Shown in pieces: positions 41,428 through 50,486 of a stretch of 64,000 nucleotides of DNA (positions within the stretch are counted from its first letter, which is position 1; every line of letters begins with the position of its first letter). Source of the DNA: Halorientalis sp. IM1011 (lineage in GTDB: Archaea > Halobacteriota > Halobacteria > Halobacteriales > Haloarculaceae). The stretch covers positions 1,302,001 through 1,366,000 of the forward strand of contig NZ_CP019067.1 in NCBI RefSeq assembly GCF_001989615.1, written 5' to 3'. Under the pieces are notes generated by a model that saw only the letters and a list, made by a program, of their open reading frames with translations, was not told where the DNA came from and searched no databases. The position numbers and the translations under genes are program-made.

Positions 41428-42381
41428 ATGGACGTGACGGACGCGGCCGAGGAGTGCACGGCGGTACTCGACGAGGTACAGTCGGCGGTCATCACGGACC
41501 GGCGCTTTCTGGAGCGGGTGTTGACGGGGATTCTGGCGCGCGGACACGTCCTGTTCGAGGACGTGCCGGGCGTGGGAAAGACGCTCACCGCGCGCAGTCT
41601 GGCGACGGCGCTGGGGCTGGAGTTCTCCCGGGTCCAGTTCACCCCCGATCTCCTCCCCTCGGACGTGACGGGCACGAACGTCTACGACGAGGGCGATGGC
41701 AGCTTCGAGTTCGCCGAGGGACCGATCTTCGCGAACGTCGTGCTGGCCGACGAGATCAACCGCGCGCCGCCGAAGACCCAGGCCGCGCTGCTGGAGGCTA
41801 TGGAAGAGCGACAGGTCACCGTCGACGGCGTGACCCACCAGCTTCCGGAGCCCTTTTTCGTGATGGCGACCCAGAACCCCGTCGAGCAGGAGGGGACGTT
41901 CGCGCTGCCGGAGGCCCAGCGCGACCGGTTCATGATCAAGAGTTCGATGGGCTACCCCGAACGGGACGGCGAACTCGAGCTGCTGGAGCGGCGGGCGAGT
42001 CGCACCGCGCAGGCTCCCAGTGTCGGGTCGGTCGTCGATCCGGAGACGGTGCGGGACCTGCAGGCGGTGCCCGAGTCGGTGACCGTCGAGCGCAAGGTCC
42101 GCGAGTACGTCGTCGACCTCGGGCGAGCGACGCGGCGGGACGAGCGCGTCGAGGTCGGCGTCTCACCGCGGGGTATCCAGCGGTTGTTCGAGGCCGGTCG
42201 CGCGTACGCGGCCATCGCCGGCCGTGACTACGTCGTTCCCGACGACGTGAAGCAGGTGGCCGACGCGGTCTTTGCCCACCGGCTCGTCCTGACGGCCGAG
42301 TCGAGCGTTCGGTCCGTCTCGAAGCGGAGAGTACTGGAGGACGTGCTCGACAGGGTGGAAGTGCCGACCGTCGACGAGTAG
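41428..42381 (+). CDS. moxR: MoxR-family AAA+ ATPase
   Basis: 317 residues. The Walker A loop is EDVPGVGKTLTARSLA (about 46-60), Walker B is ANVVLADEINRAPPKTQAALLEAM, and the sensor 1 region FFVMATQNPVEQEGTF is diagnostic for MoxR. The C-terminal lid contains GVSPRGIQRLFEAGRAYA. MoxR proteins act as chaperones that mature or insert metal cofactors, usually with a DUF58 partner. The GGAGGT before the ATG may be a ribosome-binding site. Here the partner genes (DUF58, transglutaminase) are on the opposite strand and converge on it, one base apart, instead of following it. Confidence 0.93.
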   Translation: MDVTDAAEECTAVLDEVQSAVITDRRFLERVLTGILARGHVLFEDVPGVGKTLTARSLATALGLEFSRVQFTPDLLPSDVTGTNVYDEGDGSFEFAEGPIFANVVLADEINRAPPKTQAALLEAMEERQVTVDGVTHQLPEPFFVMATQNPVEQEGTFALPEAQRDRFMIKSSMGYPERDGELELLERRASRTAQAPSVGSVVDPETVRDLQAVPESVTVERKVREYVVDLGRATRRDERVEVGVSPRGIQRLFEAGRAYAAIAGRDYVVPDDVKQVADAVFAHRLVLTAESSVRSVSKRRVLEDVLDRVEVPTVDE

Positions 42382-42382
42382 A

Positions 42383-44041
42383 TTACTCCCGGAGCGAGGA
42401 CAGCAGTACCATCGTCGTTCCGAACGCGAGTACGACCGCACCGGCCGCGAGCGTCGTGTCCGGGACCGACGGGACGAGCAAATCGCTGGCGATCAGCAGT
42501 GCCAGCAGGACGGCCCCGACGACTGCCAGCAGGCCGACGGCCAGACTCGCGCCGACGTGGACGAGTTCGGCCCGCGTCGTCACCGCGCCGTCGGGCAGTT
42601 CCTCGCGGAGGCCGGTCGCGTACTCGCCGGTGTCCCAGACGACCAGTGCGGCCGCGACGGCGAGGAAGGCCACGAGCGACGACCCGCCGAAGAGGACGAG
42701 CAGGAGGGCGAGTGCGAACACGGCGGCGCTGGCGAGCGTAGGGCCGAGCGCTTGCTCGGGGAGGATCGGCGAGCTCACCAGCACGGAGAGGGAGACGAAG
42801 GCGATACCGGCGAGGATGAGCGCGCCGAACGCGACCACCAGCACGGCCGTGACGACGCCCCCGCCCAGCAGCGACTCGACGGTGGGGCGGACGGTGGCCG
42901 GGACGCGTGCGAGGAGTTCGTCGCTCCCGATCAGCAGGTCGGCAATGACGCCGAACAGGAGTGCGGTCGCGAACGCGCCCAGCGGCGGGGTTCCCTGCCG
43001 CAGCAGGTCGGCTTCGGAGAGGCGGCGCACGCGCCGCCGGAGCCGTTCGCTGGCGAGGATGGCCGCCATCGTGCCGATCGCGAGCACGAACAGGATACGG
43101 ACCCAGAGGGTCGTCAGCACCCAGACGACGGGCGCGGCGACGACCCCGAAGCGAGCCGACAGGGCTGCGGGCGTGCTCAGACCGGCGACGAGGGCAGCGA
43201 TGAACAGGACGATAGCACCCCCGACGGCCAGGAACAAGACTCGTCCGAGACGGCCCACGAGTCGGTCGAGTCGGGCCGTCACCATGGGACGCTGGCGTGG
43301 CGGGAACAGTTTCACCAGCGGGATCGCCCGAAGGACCAACCGGAACAGAAAGAGCAGGAGGAGGACGTACAGCAGGAAGGAAAGCAGTGCCGCGCTGCCG
43401 GTCGGGGCCAGAAGCGAGCGCCCCAGCGCGAGCAACGGATCGGGGCTGTCGACGACCAGTCGGGCCAACGAGACGACCAGCGAGTCCCAGGCGGCGATGG
43501 CGACGACGATCGCCTGTGCCACGGTCAGCGGGACGAGCATACCGACGAACCGCATGAACGAGCCGGCCAGGACCTCGCCCTCGTCGAGCGGGACGGCGGT
43601 CAGCACCGCACCGAACCCGCTCCCGACGAGCAGGCAGACGGTCACGCTCGCGAGGTGGCCCGTGGCCTGCCCGACGTCGAGTCCGAACGCGACGCCGACG
43701 CCGAGCGCGATGGCCAGCCCGATCGACGCCGGAGTCAGGAGTGCGCCGGCGGCGAACAGCACCGCCACGCGGTCGCTCCGGAGCGCGTACAGGCCGGCCG
43801 CCAGCAGGACGCCGGACACCGACGACACCAGTGTGAGCCGAACGCCGAGCAACTGCCAGCCGACGAGCGAGGCGGCCACGAGGGCGACGAGGCCGCCGGA
43901 CAGCGCCGAGAGCTGTACGTCCGCGGCGGTCTCCACGAGGGTCGCGACCACACCGTCGCCGGATCCGAGTCGGGGCACTACCGGTTCGTCGCGGGCGTGC
44001 GAGCCCCCGTCGGTCGCACCGTCGTCCGTCATCGGTCCCAC
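42383..44041 (-). CDS. Multi-pass membrane protein of the MoxR/DUF58 cluster
   Basis: 552 residues with a short acidic N-terminus and about fourteen hydrophobic segments, rich in Ala, Val and Leu. There is no clear catalytic motif. Haloarchaeal MoxR/DUF58/transglutaminase clusters usually contain a protein of this kind as last gene. The start overlaps the DUF58 gene by 13 bases, and its stop lies one base from the moxR stop on the other strand. The function is unknown; a membrane platform for the cluster is a plausible reading. Confidence 0.75.
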   Translation of the reverse strand: MGPMTDDGATDGGSHARDEPVVPRLGSGDGVVATLVETAADVQLSALSGGLVALVAASLVGWQLLGVRLTLVSSVSGVLLAAGLYALRSDRVAVLFAAGALLTPASIGLAIALGVGVAFGLDVGQATGHLASVTVCLLVGSGFGAVLTAVPLDEGEVLAGSFMRFVGMLVPLTVAQAIVVAIAAWDSLVVSLARLVVDSPDPLLALGRSLLAPTGSAALLSFLLYVLLLLFLFRLVLRAIPLVKLFPPRQRPMVTARLDRLVGRLGRVLFLAVGGAIVLFIAALVAGLSTPAALSARFGVVAAPVVWVLTTLWVRILFVLAIGTMAAILASERLRRRVRRLSEADLLRQGTPPLGAFATALLFGVIADLLIGSDELLARVPATVRPTVESLLGGGVVTAVLVVAFGALILAGIAFVSLSVLVSSPILPEQALGPTLASAAVFALALLLVLFGGSSLVAFLAVAAALVVWDTGEYATGLREELPDGAVTTRAELVHVGASLAVGLLAVVGAVLLALLIASDLLVPSVPDTTLAAGAVVLAFGTTMVLLSSLRE

Positions 44042-45426
44042 CCTCGTTTGGTCGTGAGCACGTCCGCGAGCGCGACCTGCAGCGGCGTTCCGGGTTGCCA
44101 GTCGGTCGCGGAAACGCCCAGCCGTTCGAGGTCGGTCAGCCTGAGCCGACGCTGCACGTCGGCCACCGCCTGGCCCGGCGTGGGGTGAGTGCCGTCACCG
44201 GCCCCGGTGACGTTCGGGCTGAGAACGGTCACGGTGTGGCGATTCGACAGCAGCGTCTCGACGACGTCGACCGGCACGTCGTCGACGAGCGGGGTACAGA
44301 AGACCACCTGCGCGTGCGCGGGCAACCACCCGGCGAGGCGCAAGCCCAGCGCAGTCCCGTCGGGGTCGGACCCGTCCGCGGTCCCTACGGCGGCCCCGAT
44401 CCCCTCGTCGCTCCCGTCCGACCCGGCACCGTCGGTCGCGACGGGGGTGATCGCGGGGTCGGTCGCGGCGGGCGCGGTCGCCGCCGGGTCGGCATCGTCG
44501 CCCTGTACCCGGTCGAAGAGGTCGGAGGCGGCCGACTCGGTGGTGCTACCCCGGCCCGGCGAGACCCAGTCGCGATCCGTCCCGGTCGAGAGGGTCGTGA
44601 CGCCGACCCGGTGGCCGGCGTCGGTGAGGGTCACCAGCCCACGCGAGGCCGCGTAGACGACGTAATCCAGCGACGACGGGCCGCCCGAAGGCGGCTGAAA
44701 GCGGGCTGCAGGGCGGTCGTCGATAACGAACACGACCGCGGCGGCCCGCTCCTGGCGGTAGGTGACGGTCGCGAGGTCACCCGTGCGGGCCAGGCGCCGC
44801 CAGTCGACGTGTGAGAGCGGGTCGCCGCGCCGGTACTCCCGGACGGAGTGGAACTCGATCCCGTCGCCGCCGGTGTCGGTCGGTGCCTGACCGGCGAAGG
44901 GGGTCGTCAGGTCCTGCAACGGGAACTCGTCGAGTAGCGTCGTACAGCGCAACGTGTCGTCCCCGGCCGGATCGATCGTCGTCGTGCCCGTGACGGTGCC
45001 GGCGAGACTGCGCCCACGGACCGCGACGGTCCCGAACTCGTGGGCCCCGCGTGGCGGGAACACCTCGTACGTGACGGTCGCGGACTCCTCGGGCCGAAGC
45101 GCGACCGCACCGGCGGGCGAGCCGTCGGCGACCGTCACCGCCTCGGGGACGCCGTCGACCAGCCGGAGGTCGGGAATCGGGCGGTCGCCGGTGTTCTCGA
45201 CGGTCAGCGTCACCGTCACCCTCTCGCCGGGGTCCACGCGGTCGTCCTCGAACGTCCGCTCGACGGAAAGCGAGGGCGGTCCGAGCCCGGTGACGTGGCC
45301 GTAGACGACGTACGCCAGCGGGATCGTCGCCACCAGGAAGAAGACGTGATCGCCGACGTACAGCCCGAGGGCGCTGGCGAACAGCGCGCCGACCAGCGCA
45401 CCGTGCCAGCGGGCGACTCGCATCAC
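44029..45426 (-). CDS. DUF58 domain protein
   Basis: 465 residues (start 45426 or the adjacent ATG at 45423). Two N-terminal membrane helices (ALVGALFASALGLYV, VFFLVATIPLAYVVYG) are followed by a beta-sandwich domain (~55-165) and the DUF58 core DGIEFHSVREYRRGDPLSHVDWRRLARTGDLA, whose Arg-Tyr-Gly-Asp-x-x-x-x-Ile/Val-Asp-Trp signature defines the family. A von Willebrand-like fold with AVVFVIDDRPAAR follows; the MIDAS motif is imperfect. A Ser/Thr/Asp-rich insertion lies near 305-365. DUF58 proteins work with MoxR ATPases. It overlaps the next upstream gene by four bases. Confidence 0.9.
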   Translation of the reverse strand: MMRVARWHGALVGALFASALGLYVGDHVFFLVATIPLAYVVYGHVTGLGPPSLSVERTFEDDRVDPGERVTVTLTVENTGDRPIPDLRLVDGVPEAVTVADGSPAGAVALRPEESATVTYEVFPPRGAHEFGTVAVRGRSLAGTVTGTTTIDPAGDDTLRCTTLLDEFPLQDLTTPFAGQAPTDTGGDGIEFHSVREYRRGDPLSHVDWRRLARTGDLATVTYRQERAAAVVFVIDDRPAARFQPPSGGPSSLDYVVYAASRGLVTLTDAGHRVGVTTLSTGTDRDWVSPGRGSTTESAASDLFDRVQGDDADPAATAPAATDPAITPVATDGAGSDGSDEGIGAAVGTADGSDPDGTALGLRLAGWLPAHAQVVFCTPLVDDVPVDVVETLLSNRHTVTVLSPNVTGAGDGTHPTPGQAVADVQRRLRLTDLERLGVSATDWQPGTPLQVALADVLTTKRGWDR

Positions 45427-46148
45427 GCGTCGGTCACCTCCTCGTTCGGGCCGTCAGAGCCGTCGGGGGCAGCGGGAGTGGCGGACTCGCGGGACCGTTC
45501 CCCGTCGGCCGTCCAGGTCCGTTCGGTCGCCCGCTCGGCGTCGTCGCCGGCTTCGAGCGCGTAGATGGCCCGGAGCGTGCGGATCGTCTGGCGGTGGAAG
45601 GCCCCGTGTTCGCTGAGCATGTCCTCGAACCAGAGCCGGAGCGGTACGTCCGGGGCGTCTGCGCCGCCGACGAAAGCCGCGGCGGCCGGATCGTCGGTCC
45701 AGGCCCCCGTCTCGACGGCGCGGGCGGCCGTCTCCCAGTCACACCGGTGGGTGCGCTGGTAGGTGTCGGTCGCCAGCCGCCGGAGGTCCTCGCGGACGAC
45801 CGCCTCGCCCTCCGGCGATCGGCTGTCGACCCGCTGGACCGCCGCCAGTCGCTCGTCGAACGTCCCGCCGACGACGGGCCCCGTTACGTCACGCTCCGTG
45901 GGGTCGCCGTCCACGGGAAGGGGCGGGGGCCGCGAGGGCGTCGTCGAGGACCAGAGCCCCTGCACGACGGCGGTCAGTCCGGCGATAACCGCGAGGCCGG
46001 CCAGTCCGACCGTCCCGGTCAGCGCGTCCATCGCGGCCATCAGTTGCGAGCGCGGGATGGGTACGAGCCCGGGCGCGAGGGCCAGCCCGGCAGCGGTGAG
46101 CAACGTGACTCCCGCGACGCCCACCAGCAGCCGCGTCCGGGAGGTCAC
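45423..46148 (-). CDS. Membrane-anchored protein of the MoxR/DUF58 cluster
   Basis: 241 residues. Two hydrophobic helices near the N-terminus (LLVGVAGVTLLTAAGLAL and VGLAGLAVIAGLTAVVQGL) anchor a soluble helical domain (TDTYQRTHRCDWETAARAVETG, MLSEHGAFHRQTIRTLRAIY). No motif is recognised, but small two-helix proteins of this kind regularly sit between the DUF58 and transglutaminase genes in haloarchaea. It overlaps both neighbours by four bases, so its expression is locked to theirs. Confidence 0.78.
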   Translation of the reverse strand: MTSRTRLLVGVAGVTLLTAAGLALAPGLVPIPRSQLMAAMDALTGTVGLAGLAVIAGLTAVVQGLWSSTTPSRPPPLPVDGDPTERDVTGPVVGGTFDERLAAVQRVDSRSPEGEAVVREDLRRLATDTYQRTHRCDWETAARAVETGAWTDDPAAAAFVGGADAPDVPLRLWFEDMLSEHGAFHRQTIRTLRAIYALEAGDDAERATERTWTADGERSRESATPAAPDGSDGPNEEVTDA

Positions 46149-49100
46149 GACCGGTCACCTCCGTCGGGGTCACCCGCCGCGGTCGCATCCCCGCCGTCGG
46201 TCGCGTGTGGGGTCGAATCGGGGGCGTCTGCTGTCTCCTCACCGCCGTCGGTGCCGGGTGTGAGTTCTCGCCGGGCGTCGTCCACGTCGTCGACGTACTC
46301 GGCAGGGTCGCGCCGGCCGTACTCCACGTCCCGGATGGCGTCCCGGAGCGTCCGGACGGCCGATCGAGGGAAGCCGGCGTCGACGCCCTCGCGAGCGAGT
46401 TCGCCGGGCGTTTTCGTCCGGTGGTCGGCGACGGGCACCTGCGCGCGGAACTCCCGCCAGGCGCGCCGGACCCGTTCGCGCGCGTCCGGCGTGTCTGGTG
46501 TCGTGTCCGCAGTCGTCGCCATCGAACCGTCGGGCTCGGCCACTCCATCGCTGCCGGGGAACGAGTCGCGAACACCGGCGAACAGCCCCGCGAGTGCGCT
46601 CAGCAGTCGGGCGAGGAGGGCTCGCGGCCCGGGAAGTCTGTCGAGGTCGAGCTGCCGGGCGCGGACGGCGGCGGCGAGTTCCCGCGCCAGCGAGACCAGA
46701 GCCGCGCGCACCCGTCGCAGGTGCTCGGGCAATGCGGCGAGCACCGCCTCGCCGCGGACGGCCAGTGCGACCAGCGTCGCGACGAACGCGCCCGAGAGCC
46801 AGTGGAGGGCGACCCGGACCTGTTCGCGTAGCGACCGGCCGGCCTGGACCGCTCGCCGGCGGAGCAGGTACGCCCCGGCGAGGACGGCCAGCGCGAGGCC
46901 GGCGAGGACGCCGGCCGTCAGGAACTGCATCTGTACCGGCTCGGTCTCGGTGAGGCCGGCGGCCGTCTCGACGGTGACCGTGGCCCCGGCCGCGAGCGGG
47001 AGCGGGACGGTGGCCGTCCCGTCCGAGCCGGTGGTCGCCGTCGCGTCGCCGACCCCGACCGTCGCGCCCTCGACCGGTTCACCGTCGTCGGTGACCGAGA
47101 CAGTGACCGACAGCCCGGGGAGGGCGAAACCGGACACGTCGACGCTGAGATTTGCGAGTTCGAGCGTCCGGTTGCCCACGGCCTCGCCGCGTTCGACCCG
47201 AACCACCGCGTGTTCGCTGGCGGGGAGCGACACGTCGAGGCGGCCGTCGGCGTCGGTGCTCCCCGCCGCGGTCCCGTTGACCGAGACGTTGGCCCCGGGG
47301 ACGGGTCGGCCGGCGATGGTCGCGTTGACCGTCACTGTTCCGCCGGGGGCGGGTTCGTCCTCGATCCCGACCGCGACGTTCGTCGGCACGTCGAACGATC
47401 TGGTGGTGTTGGTCCCGTTGGCTGCGGCCCGTGGGAGACCCGACCCCGTCATACTCGGGAGTGCGAGCGCCGCGCTGCCCGCGGGCGCGTCGGAGCCGTC
47501 GGGGACCGTGACGGTCACGTCGAGTGTGGCCGAGAAGGGAACTTCGCCGGTGACCTTCCCGGAGGCGTTCGTGGTCCCGATCCGCCGGCCGTCGAACGCG
47601 ACCACCGCGCCGGCGAGCGGGTCGCCGCCACGCTCGACGCGGACGGTGACGGGCTGGCCCGGGACGGGATCGGACACGAGCGACACCTCGGCGCTCCCCT
47701 CGCCGTCCACGTCGAAGGTCTCGCCGGGGCTGCCCGACTCGGTGTGGTTGTATCGCTCGGCGATCTCGGAGGCGTTGCCGTCGGTTCCGTTGCCTCCGTC
47801 GCCGGATCCGTCGCCTGACTGCCCGTCTGACGAGGACTGGTCGCCGGTCGATTCACCGCCCTCGTTCGGCTGGAAGGGGTTGCCGCCGTCCTCGCGGCTG
47901 GCGGATTCGAGGAAGCGGCGGGCGGCGGCCTCGGCGTTGCCGTTCTCGGCGGCGCGCTGGTAGGCGCGGAACTCGCTGTCGAGTCGGCTCTGACCGGGCG
48001 TCGGATCGAAGCGCACCCAGCCCGTGTCGGGGACGTACACCTCGACCCACGCGTGGGCGTTCATCGCGCGCACGAGGTACGTCCCGTTGGCGCGCGGTTC
48101 GCCCGTCGAATAGCCGACGGCGTAGCGTGCAGGGATGTCCTGAGTCCGGAGCATGACTGCCATCGTGCTGGCGAAGTACTCACAGTAGCCCTGCTCCATC
48201 TCGAAGACGAACTCGTCGGCCACGGTCCCGCCCTCGTGGCTGGCGTTCAGGGAGTAGCCCTTGTTCGACTCCAGCCAGGACTCGATGGCGACGGCCGTAT
48301 CGTATGGCGTCTCCGAATCGCTCGTCAGGTCGTCGGTGAAGGAGGTGAGACGGTCGGACGTCGAGTCGGGGAGCGCGGTGTATCGCTCCTCGATTCCGTC
48401 TGGGTAGTCGGTCCCGGCCCCGCGTAATCGGGCTGGATCCCGGGGCGGTGCTGCGCTGGTCACCGTGTACGTGGCGTTCGCCGGAAGTCGCCCCTCACCG
48501 TACCGCAGGCCGCCCTCGCCGGTCACCTGCACGTTCTCCGCCTGCGGGCCGTTCACGTCGATCGGTTTCCAGGCCGCAGGCAGCGCCGAGGCGGGCTGGA
48601 GCAGCCGGTACTCCTGGGTGATCGTCCGGCGGTCCCCGCCGGCGACACCCGGATTCCGTGGCCAGCCGCGCTGACGTGTCTCGCCCTGTCCAGTCCAGCC
48701 GCTCCCGGTGTAGTCCGCGTACGCGCCGGTCCGCCAGTAGGTCGCGGCCGAACTCCGGACGACGAAGTGCGGTTCCGCGGACTGGCTCCGGAGGCTCTCC
48801 GAAAGCGGCGACCCCTGTGAGCCGACGCCGGTTCGCTGGCCGGGGTCGAGCGCACCGAAGCCACTTCCATCGCCCGTTCCGGTCCCTTGCGCCCCCTGTG
48901 TCCCCGACCCGGACGACGCGCCGGATCCCGAGAGCGAGCCCATCAGGCCGTCGACCAGCGACGACTGGCCGGCGCTGCCCTCGCCGGCACTGGCTCCGTC
49001 TCCCGACCGGCCCGAGAGGACCTCGCCGAGTGCGCCGCTCCCGTCGGTCGACGCCCCGTCGCTCGACCCGTTACCGGGCAGTAACGACCGCCCGGGCGCG

Positions 49101-49213
49101 TCGGCCCCCACCGCCGGCAGGACGACGGCTACCAGAACGAATCCGGCGATCGCAAGGAGCGCGACCGCAGTGCGTGCCCGCTCGCGTGAATCCGTCCCCG
49201 CATCGGTTGCCAT
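46145..49213 (-). CDS. Transglutaminase-like (TgpA/DUF4129) membrane protein
   Basis: 1022 residues from MATDAGTDSRERAR. A signal/anchor helix opens the protein, followed by a Gly/Ser-rich region. The transglutaminase core carries the triad Cys344 (EQGYCEYFASTM), His387 (NAHAWVEVYV) and Asp403 (VRFDPTP). Next come a disordered spacer with DGQSGDGSGDGG, four Ig-like or CARDB-like domains (~480-770), a second membrane helix (LAGLALAVLAGAYLLRR), and a C-terminal DUF4129-type domain (WREFRAQVPVADHRTKTPGE). It probably cleaves or modifies surface proteins. BRE/TATA-like CCGAA-TGTTTAAT near 49290-49305 gives a leader of ~60 bases. First gene of the operon that runs to 42383. Confidence 0.9.
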   Translation of the reverse strand: MATDAGTDSRERARTAVALLAIAGFVLVAVVLPAVGADAPGRSLLPGNGSSDGASTDGSGALGEVLSGRSGDGASAGEGSAGQSSLVDGLMGSLSGSGASSGSGTQGAQGTGTGDGSGFGALDPGQRTGVGSQGSPLSESLRSQSAEPHFVVRSSAATYWRTGAYADYTGSGWTGQGETRQRGWPRNPGVAGGDRRTITQEYRLLQPASALPAAWKPIDVNGPQAENVQVTGEGGLRYGEGRLPANATYTVTSAAPPRDPARLRGAGTDYPDGIEERYTALPDSTSDRLTSFTDDLTSDSETPYDTAVAIESWLESNKGYSLNASHEGGTVADEFVFEMEQGYCEYFASTMAVMLRTQDIPARYAVGYSTGEPRANGTYLVRAMNAHAWVEVYVPDTGWVRFDPTPGQSRLDSEFRAYQRAAENGNAEAAARRFLESASREDGGNPFQPNEGGESTGDQSSSDGQSGDGSGDGGNGTDGNASEIAERYNHTESGSPGETFDVDGEGSAEVSLVSDPVPGQPVTVRVERGGDPLAGAVVAFDGRRIGTTNASGKVTGEVPFSATLDVTVTVPDGSDAPAGSAALALPSMTGSGLPRAAANGTNTTRSFDVPTNVAVGIEDEPAPGGTVTVNATIAGRPVPGANVSVNGTAAGSTDADGRLDVSLPASEHAVVRVERGEAVGNRTLELANLSVDVSGFALPGLSVTVSVTDDGEPVEGATVGVGDATATTGSDGTATVPLPLAAGATVTVETAAGLTETEPVQMQFLTAGVLAGLALAVLAGAYLLRRRAVQAGRSLREQVRVALHWLSGAFVATLVALAVRGEAVLAALPEHLRRVRAALVSLARELAAAVRARQLDLDRLPGPRALLARLLSALAGLFAGVRDSFPGSDGVAEPDGSMATTADTTPDTPDARERVRRAWREFRAQVPVADHRTKTPGELAREGVDAGFPRSAVRTLRDAIRDVEYGRRDPAEYVDDVDDARRELTPGTDGGEETADAPDSTPHATDGGDATAAGDPDGGDRS

Positions 49214-49331
49214 AGTGAATGTCGGTCCCGGCGAGTACACCCCCGCGAGTCGCTCGCCGGTAAGCTCTACCTAGTCCAGCGTCAGGAGGGAATTAAACAT
49301 TCGGTACGAATTATCAGTTCCGATCGAGCGG

Positions 49332-50432
49332 TCAGAGCGCCCGGAGAAGCCGATCCACGTCGTCGGCCGTGTTGAAGACGTGGATCGACGCCCGGACGGT
49401 CCCGTCGGGTAACGACCGGATAACGACCCCGTCCTCGCCAAGTTGGTCGACCAGTTCCTCGGGGTCGTCGGCGCGGAAGGTCACGAGGCCGGACTCGTAC
49501 TCACGTGGTGAGAGGAGCCGGTCGCCCAGCCCGGATTTGAGCCGGTCGGTGAGCCGCTCGATCCGCTTCTGTACGGTGTCGAGACCCACAGCCAGGATCC
49601 GGTCGATTGCGGTCGCCGCCGCGACGTGTGGCGCGGGCGAGACGGTCCCGATCTCCAGTTTGTGCGCGCCGGCCGAGAGGTCACAGCCGGCCGCGCTCGG
49701 GTCGTCGACGCTCCGGTAGCTGGCCCGTCGCGGCTCCAGTTCGGCGGCGAAGTCGGGATCGACGTGCAGGAAGCCCGCGCCCCAGAGCCCGAGTAGCCAC
49801 TTGTGGCCGGCGGCCGCGACCGCGTCGGCCCCCCACTCGGCCACGTCGACGGGGTGCTGGCCGGGCGACTGGACCGCGTCGACGACCACTCGTGTCCCGG
49901 CGTCGTGGGCCACGTCGACGATCTCGGCGACCGGCAGACGGGTCCCGTAGTTCCAGGAGAGCGAACTCAGACAGAGCAGGCGAGCGTCGTCGACGACCTC
50001 CTTCACCGCGTCCATCTCGACGCGGCCGCGCTCGGTATCGAGGACGCGCGTGTCGATGTCGGCCACGTCGGCGGCCCGCTCCCACGGGAGGATCCCCGCG
50101 GGGTGTTCGAGGTCGGTGTAGACCACCGTGTCACCGGGTTCCCAGTCGACGGCGGCGGCGATCCGGGAGATGCCGTCGGCCGTGCTGTTGGTCAGTGCGA
50201 GGTCGTCGGGATCGGCTCCGACGAACGCGGCGATATGCTCGCGGGCCGCCCCGAGTTCGTCGTAGGCCATCGAGTAGGGGTCGCCGGCAGCGTGGGCCTC
50301 GTACTCGTGGCGCTCAAGAAAGTCGGTCGCGGCTTCGACCACCGGGCGCGGGCTCGGACCGCTCGCACCGGTGTTCAGGTAGACGGTGTCGTCGACGGCG
50401 GGAATCTCGTCGCGGAGGTCCTCCGGGTCCAT
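49332..50432 (-). CDS. Class V aminotransferase (cysteine desulfurase-like)
   Basis: 366 residues. The PLP lysine is Lys211 in AAGHKWLLGLWG, and DAVQSPGQHPVDV and NSTADGISRIAAA are typical of class V enzymes. The absence of an obvious catalytic Cys loop like that of IscS/SufS makes a specific desulfurase role uncertain; related proteins include isopenicillin-epimerase-like and cysteine-desulfurase-like members. It stands alone, with 118 bases after it that hold the promoter of the transglutaminase operon. Confidence 0.88.
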   Translation of the reverse strand: MDPEDLRDEIPAVDDTVYLNTGASGPSPRPVVEAATDFLERHEYEAHAAGDPYSMAYDELGAAREHIAAFVGADPDDLALTNSTADGISRIAAAVDWEPGDTVVYTDLEHPAGILPWERAADVADIDTRVLDTERGRVEMDAVKEVVDDARLLCLSSLSWNYGTRLPVAEIVDVAHDAGTRVVVDAVQSPGQHPVDVAEWGADAVAAAGHKWLLGLWGAGFLHVDPDFAAELEPRRASYRSVDDPSAAGCDLSAGAHKLEIGTVSPAPHVAAATAIDRILAVGLDTVQKRIERLTDRLKSGLGDRLLSPREYESGLVTFRADDPEELVDQLGEDGVVIRSLPDGTVRASIHVFNTADDVDRLLRAL

Positions 50433-50486
50433 GGCGGCCGTTCGGATGCCAGCCGTTTGAATCCTCAGATGGCGGTCGACGGGTAG

